A stretch of 6,067 nt of DNA, taken from the NCBI GenBank assembly GCA_030668345.1, contig DAOUUD010000111.1, positions 1 through 6,067 of the forward strand, written 5' to 3'. A model generated the notes under the pieces. The model made no database searches. It was given only the letters and a program-made list of their open reading frames with translations, and was not told the origin of the DNA. This document shows, piece after piece, positions 1 to 5,836 of the stretch (the stretch's first letter is position 1; each line of letters begins with the position of its first letter). This DNA is from Candidatus Cloacimonadota bacterium. GTDB taxonomy: Bacteria; Cloacimonadota; Cloacimonadia; Cloacimonadales; TCS61. Both the position numbers and the translations under genes were made by a program.

Positions 1-901
1 AATCCGCTTCATTAAATATCGGGGCATTTGGGTCTTTATTGATTGCAATTATGGTTTCAGCTCCCTTCATTCCGGAAACATGCTGAAAAGCACCTGAAAT
101 ACCTATCGCAATATATAATTTGGGTTTAATTGTCTTACCGGATGAACCTACCTGTCTGTCTTTGGGAAGCCAATCAGCATCTACGATCGGTCTGGAACAT
201 GCTACAACACCACCGATTGCATCAGCGAATTCTTCTACCAGAGCAAGATTTTCCTGTTCTTTAATTCCTCTGCCAATACCAATAACAACATCCGATTTTG
301 TAATATCTACATCGCCAGCAGGAGCTTCTATATATTCCACGAATTTGCGATAGTCGGGTTCAGTAACAGAAGTATCGATATTTGCAATCTCAGTTTTCAG
401 ATTACTTTCCTCTGCCAGGAAACAACCTGCTCTCACAGTAAATAAATACGAAGGATTATCTCGAACTGTAACTTTTGCATTGAGCTTTCCATCATACACT
501 TGCCGGGTAACTGTTATTTTATTATCAACAACATCGATATCAAGGCAATCTGTAGTGAAAGGTATTTCTAATTGAGTGGCAAGGGCAGGACAAATATCCA
601 TTCCGAAAGCTGTATTACCCATTAAAGTGATGAAAGGATTTCCTTTCTTGATCAAATCTGAAAGGGCAACTTGATAGGATTCGGAGTTAAAATCTTTAAA
701 AACTTTGCTATTAATAACGAGGATACGATGTACCTGTGATTTGATTTTTTCCACGAGATTTTCTGTATTATGTCCAAGAATTAATGCAGTAAGGTTGGAG
801 TTCGTTTTTTCTGCAAGCTTTCTACCGCAACTCAGCAGTTCAAAGCTAATATCCCTGATTTTCCCCTGACGATGTTCTATAAGTACAAATATTTCAGACA
901 T
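1..901 (-). CDS. etfA: Electron transfer flavoprotein alpha subunit, C-terminus cut by window edge
   Basis: This is the FAD-carrying large subunit of the soluble ETF heterodimer, which exchanges electrons with acyl-CoA dehydrogenases. The frame is open from ATG at 901 to the window edge, giving 300 residues that end at NEAD. The family usually continues for roughly 20-30 more residues. The N-terminal domain spans about residues 1-185 and includes the family-typical stretch GMDICPALATQLEIP (100-114). The C-terminal FAD domain shows CSRPIVDADW (235-244) with the flavin-contacting Arg237, QVGSSGKT (250-257), then GISGAFQH (267-274) with His274, and AINKDPNAPIF (286-296). GGAGG-like SD GGAGG (911-907) lies 5 nt before the ATG, and the gap to the etfB stop is 11 nt, so the two subunits are co-translated. 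No ferredoxin-like N-terminal extension is present. I cannot tell from this sequence whether the complex bifurcates electrons. Confidence 0.96.
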   Translation of the reverse strand, partial: MSEIFVLIEHRQGKIRDISFELLSCGRKLAEKTNSNLTALILGHNTENLVEKIKSQVHRILVINSKVFKDFNSESYQVALSDLIKKGNPFITLMGNTAFGMDICPALATQLEIPFTTDCLDIDVVDNKITVTRQVYDGKLNAKVTVRDNPSYLFTVRAGCFLAEESNLKTEIANIDTSVTEPDYRKFVEYIEAPAGDVDITKSDVVIGIGRGIKEQENLALVEEFADAIGGVVACSRPIVDADWLPKDRQVGSSGKTIKPKLYIAIGISGAFQHVSGMKGAETIIAINKDPNAPIFNEAD

Positions 902-912
902 TTCTACCTCCG

Positions 913-1686
913 TTATATCAAACCTTTTTCTTTAAATATCTTAGCAAGTTTAGATGCAGATTCGGCAGGACTTCCAGTGAGAAATTCTATTTCTTTTGTT
1001 TTGGGTGGAATGAATAGCTCTTCGATTTGAGTGTTAAGTAGTAGATTTTCTTTTTCAATTTCTTCCTTACCTATCACTTTGATTTCCTTTTTTGCTGCTC
1101 TTCTGATTGCAATCAGAGATGCATACCGGGGTTCATTTATACCAGTTTGAATGGTGCATAAAGCAGGCAGTGAAATATCGAGATGTTCCGTCAAACCACC
1201 TTCAAGTTCTCTATGAACATGAGCTCTTTTTTCTGAAGTATCGATATTGATAACAAGAGATGCATGAGGAATATCTAATAGTTCAGCCAATGTAACACCA
1301 ACCTGGGAATAAGCATCATCTGTAGCTATACATCCGGTGAAAATCAGATCATAATTTAAATCACTAATTGCAGATTTAAGGATCTGTGCTGTTTTGTATC
1401 CATCAAGCTCGTCAAAATCTTCTGCTTTTATCCTGATCGCATTATCTGCACCTTTTGCTAAAGCTATACGCAGAGTATCCTCTGTATCTTGATGACCCAG
1501 AGAAATTACAGTTATTGTACCACCAAATTTTTCTTTAATAAGAACTGCTTCCTCCAGTGCATAGGAATCCGACTCATTCATATCAAAGCTCAATCGGTCT
1601 TTTTCTATGTCCTTTCCAGAGGAATCTATTGTAACATCTGCTTCAGCGGTCTGGGGAACTCTTTTAATACAAACAATTATATCCAA
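913..1686 (-). CDS. etfB: Electron transfer flavoprotein beta subunit (TTG start)
   Basis: This is the small ETF subunit, partner of EtfA. The 257-residue length is normal for the family. The start IVCIKRVPQT and the segment NESDSYALEEAV (38-49) are typical. The nucleotide-binding loop reads ATDDAYSQVG (121-130). GGLTEHLDISLPALCTI (163-179) followed by NEPRYASLIAIRRAAKK (184-200) corresponds to the ETF-beta signature and to the recognition loop that in human ETF docks on ACADs. The start codon is TTG, chosen because GGGAGG (1697-1692) sits 5 nt upstream and because residue 2 onward matches the family N-terminus; the next in-frame Met is residue 36, which would delete the first strand of the fold. 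The loop lacks the DGDTAQVG form that I associate with bifurcating ETFs, which leans towards a conventional ETF, but that is inference only. It sits 99 nt downstream of ACAD-3. Confidence 0.96.
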   Translation of the reverse strand: MDIIVCIKRVPQTAEADVTIDSSGKDIEKDRLSFDMNESDSYALEEAVLIKEKFGGTITVISLGHQDTEDTLRIALAKGADNAIRIKAEDFDELDGYKTAQILKSAISDLNYDLIFTGCIATDDAYSQVGVTLAELLDIPHASLVINIDTSEKRAHVHRELEGGLTEHLDISLPALCTIQTGINEPRYASLIAIRRAAKKEIKVIGKEEIEKENLLLNTQIEELFIPPKTKEIEFLTGSPAESASKLAKIFKEKGLI

Positions 1687-1691
1687 AATAA

Positions 1692-1697
1692 CCTCCC
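1692..1697 (-). promoter_or_regulatory. Shine-Dalgarno site setting the TTG start of etfB
   Basis: On the minus strand GGGAGG is followed by a 5-nt spacer (TTATT) and then TTG at 1686-1684. No ATG or GTG is suitably placed, so this site fixes the rare start codon. Confidence 0.85.
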
Positions 1698-1738
1698 AAT
1701 TTTAAAAATCCAAAATAACTAAAATTCCTAAAAGCCTG

Positions 1739-1774
1739 AAACCTTCCGAACGGTAAAAACCTTCGGAACGGTTT
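1739..1774. repeat. Hairpin built of two 14-bp near-identical units, ACAD-3/etfB spacer
   Basis: The units at 1741-1754 and 1759-1772 are ACCTTCsGAACGGT, identical at 13 of 14 positions, so they form a direct repeat. They also pair with each other: AAACC + TTCCGAA + GGT on the left pairs with ACC + TTCGGAA + GGTTT on the right. That gives 15 base pairs interrupted by one bulged C on each side, around an AAAA loop. No U-run follows on the minus strand, so it is a poor intrinsic terminator. It is the most GC-rich part of the 99-nt spacer. It may set the ratio of ACAD to ETF message by stabilising or attenuating RNA, or be a member of a dispersed palindromic repeat family. Confidence 0.8.
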
Positions 1775-1785
1775 GTTAAAGATTT

Positions 1786-2928
1786 CTATCTTAAAAGCTC
1801 ACTTGCAATAACCACTTTTTGAATTTCTGAAGTTCCTTCGTATAATTCCAGGATTTTAGCATCGCGGTACAATCTTTCTACAGTATAATCTTTGGAATAT
1901 CCATAGCCACCGAAAATCTGGACAGCTTTTCGAGTAACGTCTACTGCAATATTTGCTGCGTAATATTTTGCCATGGCAGCTTCTTTGGAAAATCTTTTTA
2001 TTCCTGCATCTTTACACCATGCAGCATTATAGACAAGCAACCTGGCAGCATGGATTTGAGTAGCCATTTCAGCAAGCATATTCTGTATCATTTCAAATTT
2101 ACAAATAGGTTTACCAAAAGCCACTCGTTCTTTGGAGTATTTTACAGCTTCATCTAAAGCTGCCTGGGAGACTCCCACTGCTTGAGCACCAATATCGATA
2201 CGGGAAACATCAAGAGTATTCATACAAATATAAAATCCCTGTCCTTCTTCTCCTAATAAATTTTCTTTGGGTACTTTGCAGTCTTCAAAGATCAATTCAC
2301 AGTTTCCGGTTGCTCTAATTCCCATCAGGTTTTCGTGATTACCAAGAGAAAAACCAGGAGTATCTCGATCAACAATAAATGCACTCATCCCTTTATGTTT
2401 GAGTTCTTTATCAGTATAAGCAAAAACTATAAAAATTCCAGCTTCCGTACCATTGGTAATAAATCTTTTTGTGCCATTTAATATGTAATGATCTCCTTCT
2501 AATTTTGCAGTAGTTTCCATTGCTGCTACATCAGATCCTGCGTTTGGTTCAGTAATTCCCATAGCTCCGATCTTTTTTCCTGAACAGAGAAGTGGAAGAT
2601 ATTTTTGTTTTTGCTCTTCTGTTCCGAACTGTAAGATAGGATATGCAGTAAGAGAGTTGTTGACCGCAACAATTACACCTGTAGAAGCACAAGCTCTGGA
2701 GATTTCTTCAATAGCTATTGCCAGAGAAACAAAATCAAATTCTGAACCGCCGTATTTCTCGGGAATAAAAATGCCGAGTAAACCGAGCTCTGCCAGTTTC
2801 TTTATGCTTTCTTTTGGAAATTCACCAGAAACATCGATTTCCGGTGCTAATGGTGCAAGTTCGTTTTCGGCAAATTTTCTGACCTCAGATTGAAGCATCT
2901 TCTGGTCATTAGTTAATTCAAAATTCAT
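1786..2928 (-). CDS. Acyl-CoA dehydrogenase, short-chain/butyryl-CoA type, complete active site (ACAD-3)
   Basis: This 380-residue flavoenzyme has the normal family length and catalyses alpha,beta-dehydrogenation of an acyl-CoA (or the reverse), with ETF as electron partner. All expected elements are present: the N-terminal helical domain (about 1-120), the beta domain with TEPNAGSD (126-133) and FITNG (156-160) that hold the flavin, and the C-terminal helical domain with D240/R243 for substrate. It also has R268..F271-G272 and QIFGGYGY (337-344), which contact FAD of the neighbouring subunit, and ELYEGTSEIQ (361-370) carrying the catalytic base Glu364. The start is ATG at 2928 with AAAGGAG 5 nt upstream. 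It lies 25 nt after ACAD-2. The overall sequence resembles clostridial butyryl-CoA dehydrogenase; substrate length (butyryl, isobutyryl, isovaleryl, 2-methylbutyryl) cannot be fixed by eye. Confidence 0.96.
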   Translation of the reverse strand: MNFELTNDQKMLQSEVRKFAENELAPLAPEIDVSGEFPKESIKKLAELGLLGIFIPEKYGGSEFDFVSLAIAIEEISRACASTGVIVAVNNSLTAYPILQFGTEEQKQKYLPLLCSGKKIGAMGITEPNAGSDVAAMETTAKLEGDHYILNGTKRFITNGTEAGIFIVFAYTDKELKHKGMSAFIVDRDTPGFSLGNHENLMGIRATGNCELIFEDCKVPKENLLGEEGQGFYICMNTLDVSRIDIGAQAVGVSQAALDEAVKYSKERVAFGKPICKFEMIQNMLAEMATQIHAARLLVYNAAWCKDAGIKRFSKEAAMAKYYAANIAVDVTRKAVQIFGGYGYSKDYTVERLYRDAKILELYEGTSEIQKVVIASELLR

Positions 2929-2953
2929 AACTTCTCCTTTCTTTATATTTTTA

Positions 2954-4090
2954 TTATTTTCCTAATATTTGTCTTGCAATTACAATTTTTTGAATTTCGG
3001 AAGTTCCTTCTCCGATTTCCATAAGTTTTTCATCCCGGATGAACCGCTCAACAGGATATTCCTTAGTAAGTCCTAACATCCCATGAAGCTCGATTGCTGT
3101 GTTTGTTGCTTTCATACCGATCAATGAAGCATAATATTTTCCCATGGCAGCTTCTTTAGTTAAAGGTCTTCCTGCATCTTTCAGTTCAGCAGCCTGATAG
3201 ATAAGTAAACGGGCAGCCTCGATCTCAGTTCCTATTTCAGCGATGGTGGATTGTATGGATTGTTGTCGGGATAACAGTTTATTAGATATTGAATGGGATT
3301 TCACAAACTTTACAGCATATTCAAGGGCACCCTGAGCGATTCCCAGAGCAAGAGCACCGATGGAAATTCTACCACCATCGAGTGTTTGCATGAAAATTTT
3401 GAAACCATCACCTTCTTCGCCAAGAAGATTTTCCCTGGGGATCTTACAATCTTCAAAAATCAATTCTGAAGTAATCGAACCCCGCAAACCCATTTTATCT
3501 TCTTCTTTTCCCAGTATGAACCCCGGAGTTCCTTTTTCCACCACAAAGGCAGAAATTCCCTGATAACCCAATGATGGGTCTTTTGTGGCAGTAAGTACAA
3601 TTACATCGGCAACATGACCGGAAGTGATAAAGCACTTCGTTCCATTTATTATATATTCATCACCAACCAGTTTTGCAGTGGTTTCGGTGGCAGAGGCATC
3701 ACTTCCTGCATTCGGTTCTGTTAATCCGAAAGAACCTATCTTTTCACCTTTTGCAAGCGGAATAAGCCACTTCTGTTTCTGAGATTCGTTACCTGCCTGA
3801 TATATCGGAGCAACAGCAAGTGAAGTATGAGCAGCAAAAAAGATTCCTGTAGAACCACAAGCCCTGCTTACTTCTTCTACTGCAATTGCATAAGATAATG
3901 TATCAAGACCTGCACCACCGTATTTTTTGGGAACAAATAAACCATACAGATCCATTTCTCCCATTTTCTTTACTAAGTCATGCGGAAATTCACTGTTCAG
4001 ATCAAGGTCTTTTGCTCTTGGAGCTACAACATTATCAGAGAACTCTTTGAGTTTTTCTCGAAAGGCTAAATGCTTTTCACTTAAGATCAT
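2954..4090 (-). CDS. Acyl-CoA dehydrogenase with catalytic Glu but altered inter-subunit FAD loops (ACAD-2)
   Basis: The protein has 378 residues from ATG at 4090. It keeps what a subunit needs for its own flavin and catalysis: TEPNAGSD (124-131), FITSG (154-158), D238/R241 and EIGEGTSEIQ (358-367) with catalytic Glu361. It departs from the family where residues normally reach into the adjacent subunit. The R..FG loop is replaced by KSHSISN (264-270; Arg to His266, Phe to Ser269, Gly to Asn270), and Q..GGYGY becomes ELHGMLGL (334-341). The start overlaps the ACAD-1 stop as ATGA (4090-4087), implying translational coupling; a weak AAGAG lies 8 nt upstream. The frame is open up to 4261, but the extra 57 residues would overlap ACAD-1 by 175 nt and have no family resemblance, so the longer start is rejected. 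I infer that it works as a hetero-oligomer with ACAD-1. Confidence 0.93.
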   Translation of the reverse strand: MILSEKHLAFREKLKEFSDNVVAPRAKDLDLNSEFPHDLVKKMGEMDLYGLFVPKKYGGAGLDTLSYAIAVEEVSRACGSTGIFFAAHTSLAVAPIYQAGNESQKQKWLIPLAKGEKIGSFGLTEPNAGSDASATETTAKLVGDEYIINGTKCFITSGHVADVIVLTATKDPSLGYQGISAFVVEKGTPGFILGKEEDKMGLRGSITSELIFEDCKIPRENLLGEEGDGFKIFMQTLDGGRISIGALALGIAQGALEYAVKFVKSHSISNKLLSRQQSIQSTIAEIGTEIEAARLLIYQAAELKDAGRPLTKEAAMGKYYASLIGMKATNTAIELHGMLGLTKEYPVERFIRDEKLMEIGEGTSEIQKIVIARQILGK

Positions 4091-5199
4091 TTTAATAACT
4101 CTTTTGCTATTTGAGATTTTGAGATCCTTGGTGATGTTTCCAATAACTGCAGAACTTTTGCATCCCGGAAATAACGTTCCAGTGGATAATCTTTCATATA
4201 GCCATATCCACCATGAACCTGTATGGAATTTAGACCTGCAAATACACCTAAATCTCCACAATAGATCCGGGTAATTTTTGAAGCTATTCCAAAGTCTTCC
4301 CCTTTATCTACTTTAGAGGCTACATCATAAACCAGCAATCTTGCGGTTTCTATTTTCATTTTTATTTCGGACATCATCTCCTGGACCATAGGAAATTCAC
4401 AAATTCTATGACCAAATTGCACACGTTCTTTGGAATATTTAATTGCAGTTTCCAGTGCTGTTTGAGCAATTCCCAGAGAGATAGCAGAGAAACCTATATT
4501 TGCATAATCACGAATTTCGGATTGAATCTTTCCACCTTTATCATCTGGGATGAAACAAGCTTCTTTAGTTAATTTTAGATCTTTGAATTCTGCACCTGCA
4601 AAACCGGCTGCTCTCATTCCCAGAAGATTTTTTGAAGATAGATGTATTCCTTTAATATCGTTCTCTATTATATAAAATTTATTAACATCTGAAGTTGAAA
4701 CCGGCATTATAAAAAAGTCTGCAGATTCACCATTTAATAAAAATTCTCTATGTCCCGAAAAATTAAAATTATCACCTTCTGCTTTCAGGTCGTTTTTTTC
4801 TTCCGGCAAGTCTATTTCCGGTTCGCAGATAAATCCTCCGATTTCACCATTTGAAAGTCTGTTCAAATACTTTTCTTTAAAAGATTCATTAGCATATTTC
4901 ATTAAAGGATAGGCTACCATACAATTATTTACAACGAGAATTGTACCGATCGAAGCACAGATTTTAGATATTTCTTCAACGGCAATACAAAGGCTGGTTA
5001 CATCTAATTCAACTCCACCGTATTTTTCGGGAATTATTAAACTCGATAATCCCAATTCGGATAATTTACCGATTATATCTTCAGGGAAAACTCCATTCTC
5101 TTCAATCTCTTCAGCAATTGGTTCAAGTTCCGATGTGGCAAATTTTCTGAATTCATCCCGAATCATTTTTTGTTCATTATTAAGATTTATTAAACTCAC
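4087..5199 (-). CDS. Degenerate acyl-CoA dehydrogenase homologue, likely non-catalytic partner subunit (ACAD-1, GTG start)
   Basis: This 370-residue protein aligns end to end with ACAD-3, with a conserved N-terminal domain (IPEKYGG at 56-62) and C-terminal domain (IKYSKERVQFG at 253-263, SIQVHGGYGY at 325-334, LERYFRDAK at 340-348). Elements a subunit uses for its own flavin and substrate are lost. TEPNAGSD is replaced by CEPEIDLP (125-132) with about 3 residues deleted nearby; FITNG becomes FLLNG (153-157); the substrate-side Arg is Asn234; and YEGTSEIQ becomes LETSPRIS (353-360), where Glu354 remains but the following Gly is gone. The inter-subunit elements R259..F262-G263 and Q327..GGYGY are intact. 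The frame is undisturbed, arguing against a pseudogene. The GTG start is supported by GGGAGG 4 nt upstream and by alignment with the ACAD-3 N-terminus. It is first of the three ACADs and overlaps ACAD-2 by 4 nt. Confidence 0.92.
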   Translation of the reverse strand: MSLINLNNEQKMIRDEFRKFATSELEPIAEEIEENGVFPEDIIGKLSELGLSSLIIPEKYGGVELDVTSLCIAVEEISKICASIGTILVVNNCMVAYPLMKYANESFKEKYLNRLSNGEIGGFICEPEIDLPEEKNDLKAEGDNFNFSGHREFLLNGESADFFIMPVSTSDVNKFYIIENDIKGIHLSSKNLLGMRAAGFAGAEFKDLKLTKEACFIPDDKGGKIQSEIRDYANIGFSAISLGIAQTALETAIKYSKERVQFGHRICEFPMVQEMMSEIKMKIETARLLVYDVASKVDKGEDFGIASKITRIYCGDLGVFAGLNSIQVHGGYGYMKDYPLERYFRDAKVLQLLETSPRISKSQIAKELLK

Positions 5200-5203
5200 T
5201 AAG

Positions 5204-5209
5204 CCTCCC
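5204..5209 (-). promoter_or_regulatory. Shine-Dalgarno site setting the GTG start of ACAD-1
   Basis: Minus-strand GGGAGG, then CTTA, then GTG at 5199-5197. The next in-frame ATG (5166) has no SD and would remove residues that align with the start of ACAD-3. Confidence 0.83.
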
Positions 5210-5228
5210 TGGGTAAGTTTTTATTCTG

Positions 5229-5247
5229 TTAAAACCGGTTATTTTAA
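5229..5247. promoter_or_regulatory. Palindrome AACCGGTT in an AT-rich frame upstream of ACAD-1, possible operator
   Basis: The core AACCGGTT (5233-5240) is a perfect 8-bp palindrome. It is flanked by TTAA on one side and ATTTTAA on the other, giving an imperfect 19-bp dyad about 30 nt before the GTG of ACAD-1. Its position suits an operator, but no clear -35/-10 pair accompanies it and no bound regulator is known from this sequence. Confidence 0.25.
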
Positions 5248-5254
5248 ATATCAC

Positions 5255-5364
5255 CAAAACTCCCTTTTATTCCCCCTTCCGTCTACGTACAAGACTACGC
5301 CGGACAGGTCTGAAGGGGGATTCAATTGAACTCCCCTTTGTAAGGGGAGACTTAGAGGGGTTTG
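5255..5364. repeat. Composite palindromic intergenic element, two hairpins flanking TTCAATTGAA
   Basis: The first hairpin pairs TCCCCCTTC (5271-5279) with GAAGGGGGA (5312-5320), 9 perfect base pairs. Its 32-nt loop has further inner pairing options: TCCG (5278-5281) with CGGA (5301-5304), or GTCT (5281-5284) with AGAC (5292-5295). A perfect 10-bp palindrome TTCAATTGAA (5321-5330) follows. The second hairpin pairs CTCCCCTT (5331-5338) with AAGGGGAG (5342-5349) around TGT. The outer ends CAAAACTCCC and GAGGGGTTTG are roughly inverted, so the unit looks bounded at about 5255 and 5364. It has no coding content, and its GC-rich text differs from its surroundings. It resembles dispersed non-coding repeats (REP- or MITE-like); no transposase is seen. 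Exact borders are an estimate. Confidence 0.65.
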
Positions 5365-5415
5365 ACAAGCTGAATAAATTTTCTGGATTCCCATATTTTT
5401 TTTACCAAAACAATA

Positions 5416-5706
5416 TTAACCGATCAGGAATTTTTTTGATTTTTTTGGTATACTGGAATCAGTTAGAATTTTTCGGAGAGAATCCATGTATTCAAAATAT
5501 TTTTCCTCTTCTAATTCTTCTGATGTTACTTCCGATTTATTAATTGCCTTAAAATTCTTAACAAAATTAGTTAAGATTTGATTAATTAATTCTGAAAATG
5601 GAATACCGTTTGTCTTTGCAATATTTTTTATTTCTTTGCTAACTTTAATATCTAAATCGATTGTAGTTTTTTCCAGTTGTCTCTCTGTTTTATCTTTTTT
5701 CAACAT
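5416..5706 (-). CDS. Small ribbon-helix-helix (CopG/Arc-like) DNA-binding protein
   Basis: The protein has 96 residues and no family I can name below the fold level. Residues 13-19 (KTTIDLD) suit the DNA-contacting beta strand of a ribbon-helix-helix dimer. Residues 22-33 suit helix A, GIPFSEL (34-40) the turn and start of helix B, and 41-51 the rest of helix B. An acidic stretch EELEEEKYFEYMDSL (63-77) and a lysine-rich tail follow. The start at 5706 is chosen over an in-frame ATG 18 nt upstream, because AGGAGG (5716-5711) lies 4 nt before it and inside the longer frame. Such proteins are usually repressors or antitoxins; no toxin gene lies beside it. It is co-directional with its neighbours but separated from both by 130 and 216 nt, so it may be an independent unit or a local regulator. 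Confidence 0.75.
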   Translation of the reverse strand: MLKKDKTERQLEKTTIDLDIKVSKEIKNIAKTNGIPFSELINQILTNFVKNFKAINKSEVTSEELEEEKYFEYMDSLRKILTDSSIPKKSKKFLIG

Positions 5707-5710
5707 TTGT

Positions 5711-5716
5711 CCTCCT
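5711..5716 (-). promoter_or_regulatory. Shine-Dalgarno site deciding the start of the RHH gene
   Basis: Minus-strand AGGAGG followed by ACAA and ATG (5706-5704). It selects the 96-residue product over one six residues longer. Confidence 0.82.
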
Positions 5717-5755
5717 GAAAACATTTATTATGAATATTAATTTAATTATCACAAT

Positions 5756-5785
5756 CTTAAAGCGAAAACAGAATGATAATGTCAA
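5756..5785 (-). promoter_or_regulatory. Candidate sigma-70 type promoter for the RHH gene
   Basis: On the minus strand a perfect -35 box TTGACA (5785-5780) is followed 18 nt later by TTTAAG (5761-5756), a 4-of-6 match to TATAAT. About 50 nt remain to the RHH start. A second -10-like GATAAT with an upstream TG (TGTGATAAT, 5753-5745) lies nearby but at the wrong distance from TTGACA. AT-richness makes chance matches likely, and if the organism uses a different housekeeping consensus this would be void. Confidence 0.4.
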
Positions 5786-5836
5786 GAAATTTAGTAACAT
5801 CATGAATAATAAACAATATTAATAAATCAATCATCA

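Noticed and set aside
120..353. Plus-strand open frame inside etfA
   Set aside because: It is antisense to the conserved FAD domain of EtfA, low in complexity (Ser/Thr/Pro/Ile) and without SD; a shadow frame.
1739..1774. Intrinsic terminator after ACAD-3
   Set aside because: The stem is strong but no T-run follows on the minus strand; it is listed as a repeat/hairpin instead.
4091..4261. N-terminal extension of ACAD-2 by 57 residues in the same open frame
   Set aside because: It lies wholly inside the conserved C-terminus of ACAD-1, is Trp/Cys/Arg-rich without ACAD resemblance, and the ATG at 4090 aligns with the family N-terminus and gives a standard ATGA overlap.
3927..4274. Plus-strand open frame of 115 codons across the ACAD-1/ACAD-2 junction
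   Set aside because: It is opposite two well-supported coding regions and shows no recognisable domain.
4087..5199. ACAD-1 as a pseudogene
   Set aside because: There is no stop or frameshift over 370 codons, the SD is strong, and losses are confined to within-subunit flavin/substrate motifs while inter-subunit motifs stay intact.
5331..5349. Intrinsic terminator after the RHH gene
   Set aside because: The 8-bp stem is followed by GTTCAATTG rather than a T-tract on the minus strand, and it belongs to a larger palindromic element.
5707..5724. Earlier ATG for the RHH gene, adding six residues
   Set aside because: The added codons contain the AGGAGG that serves the ATG at 5706.
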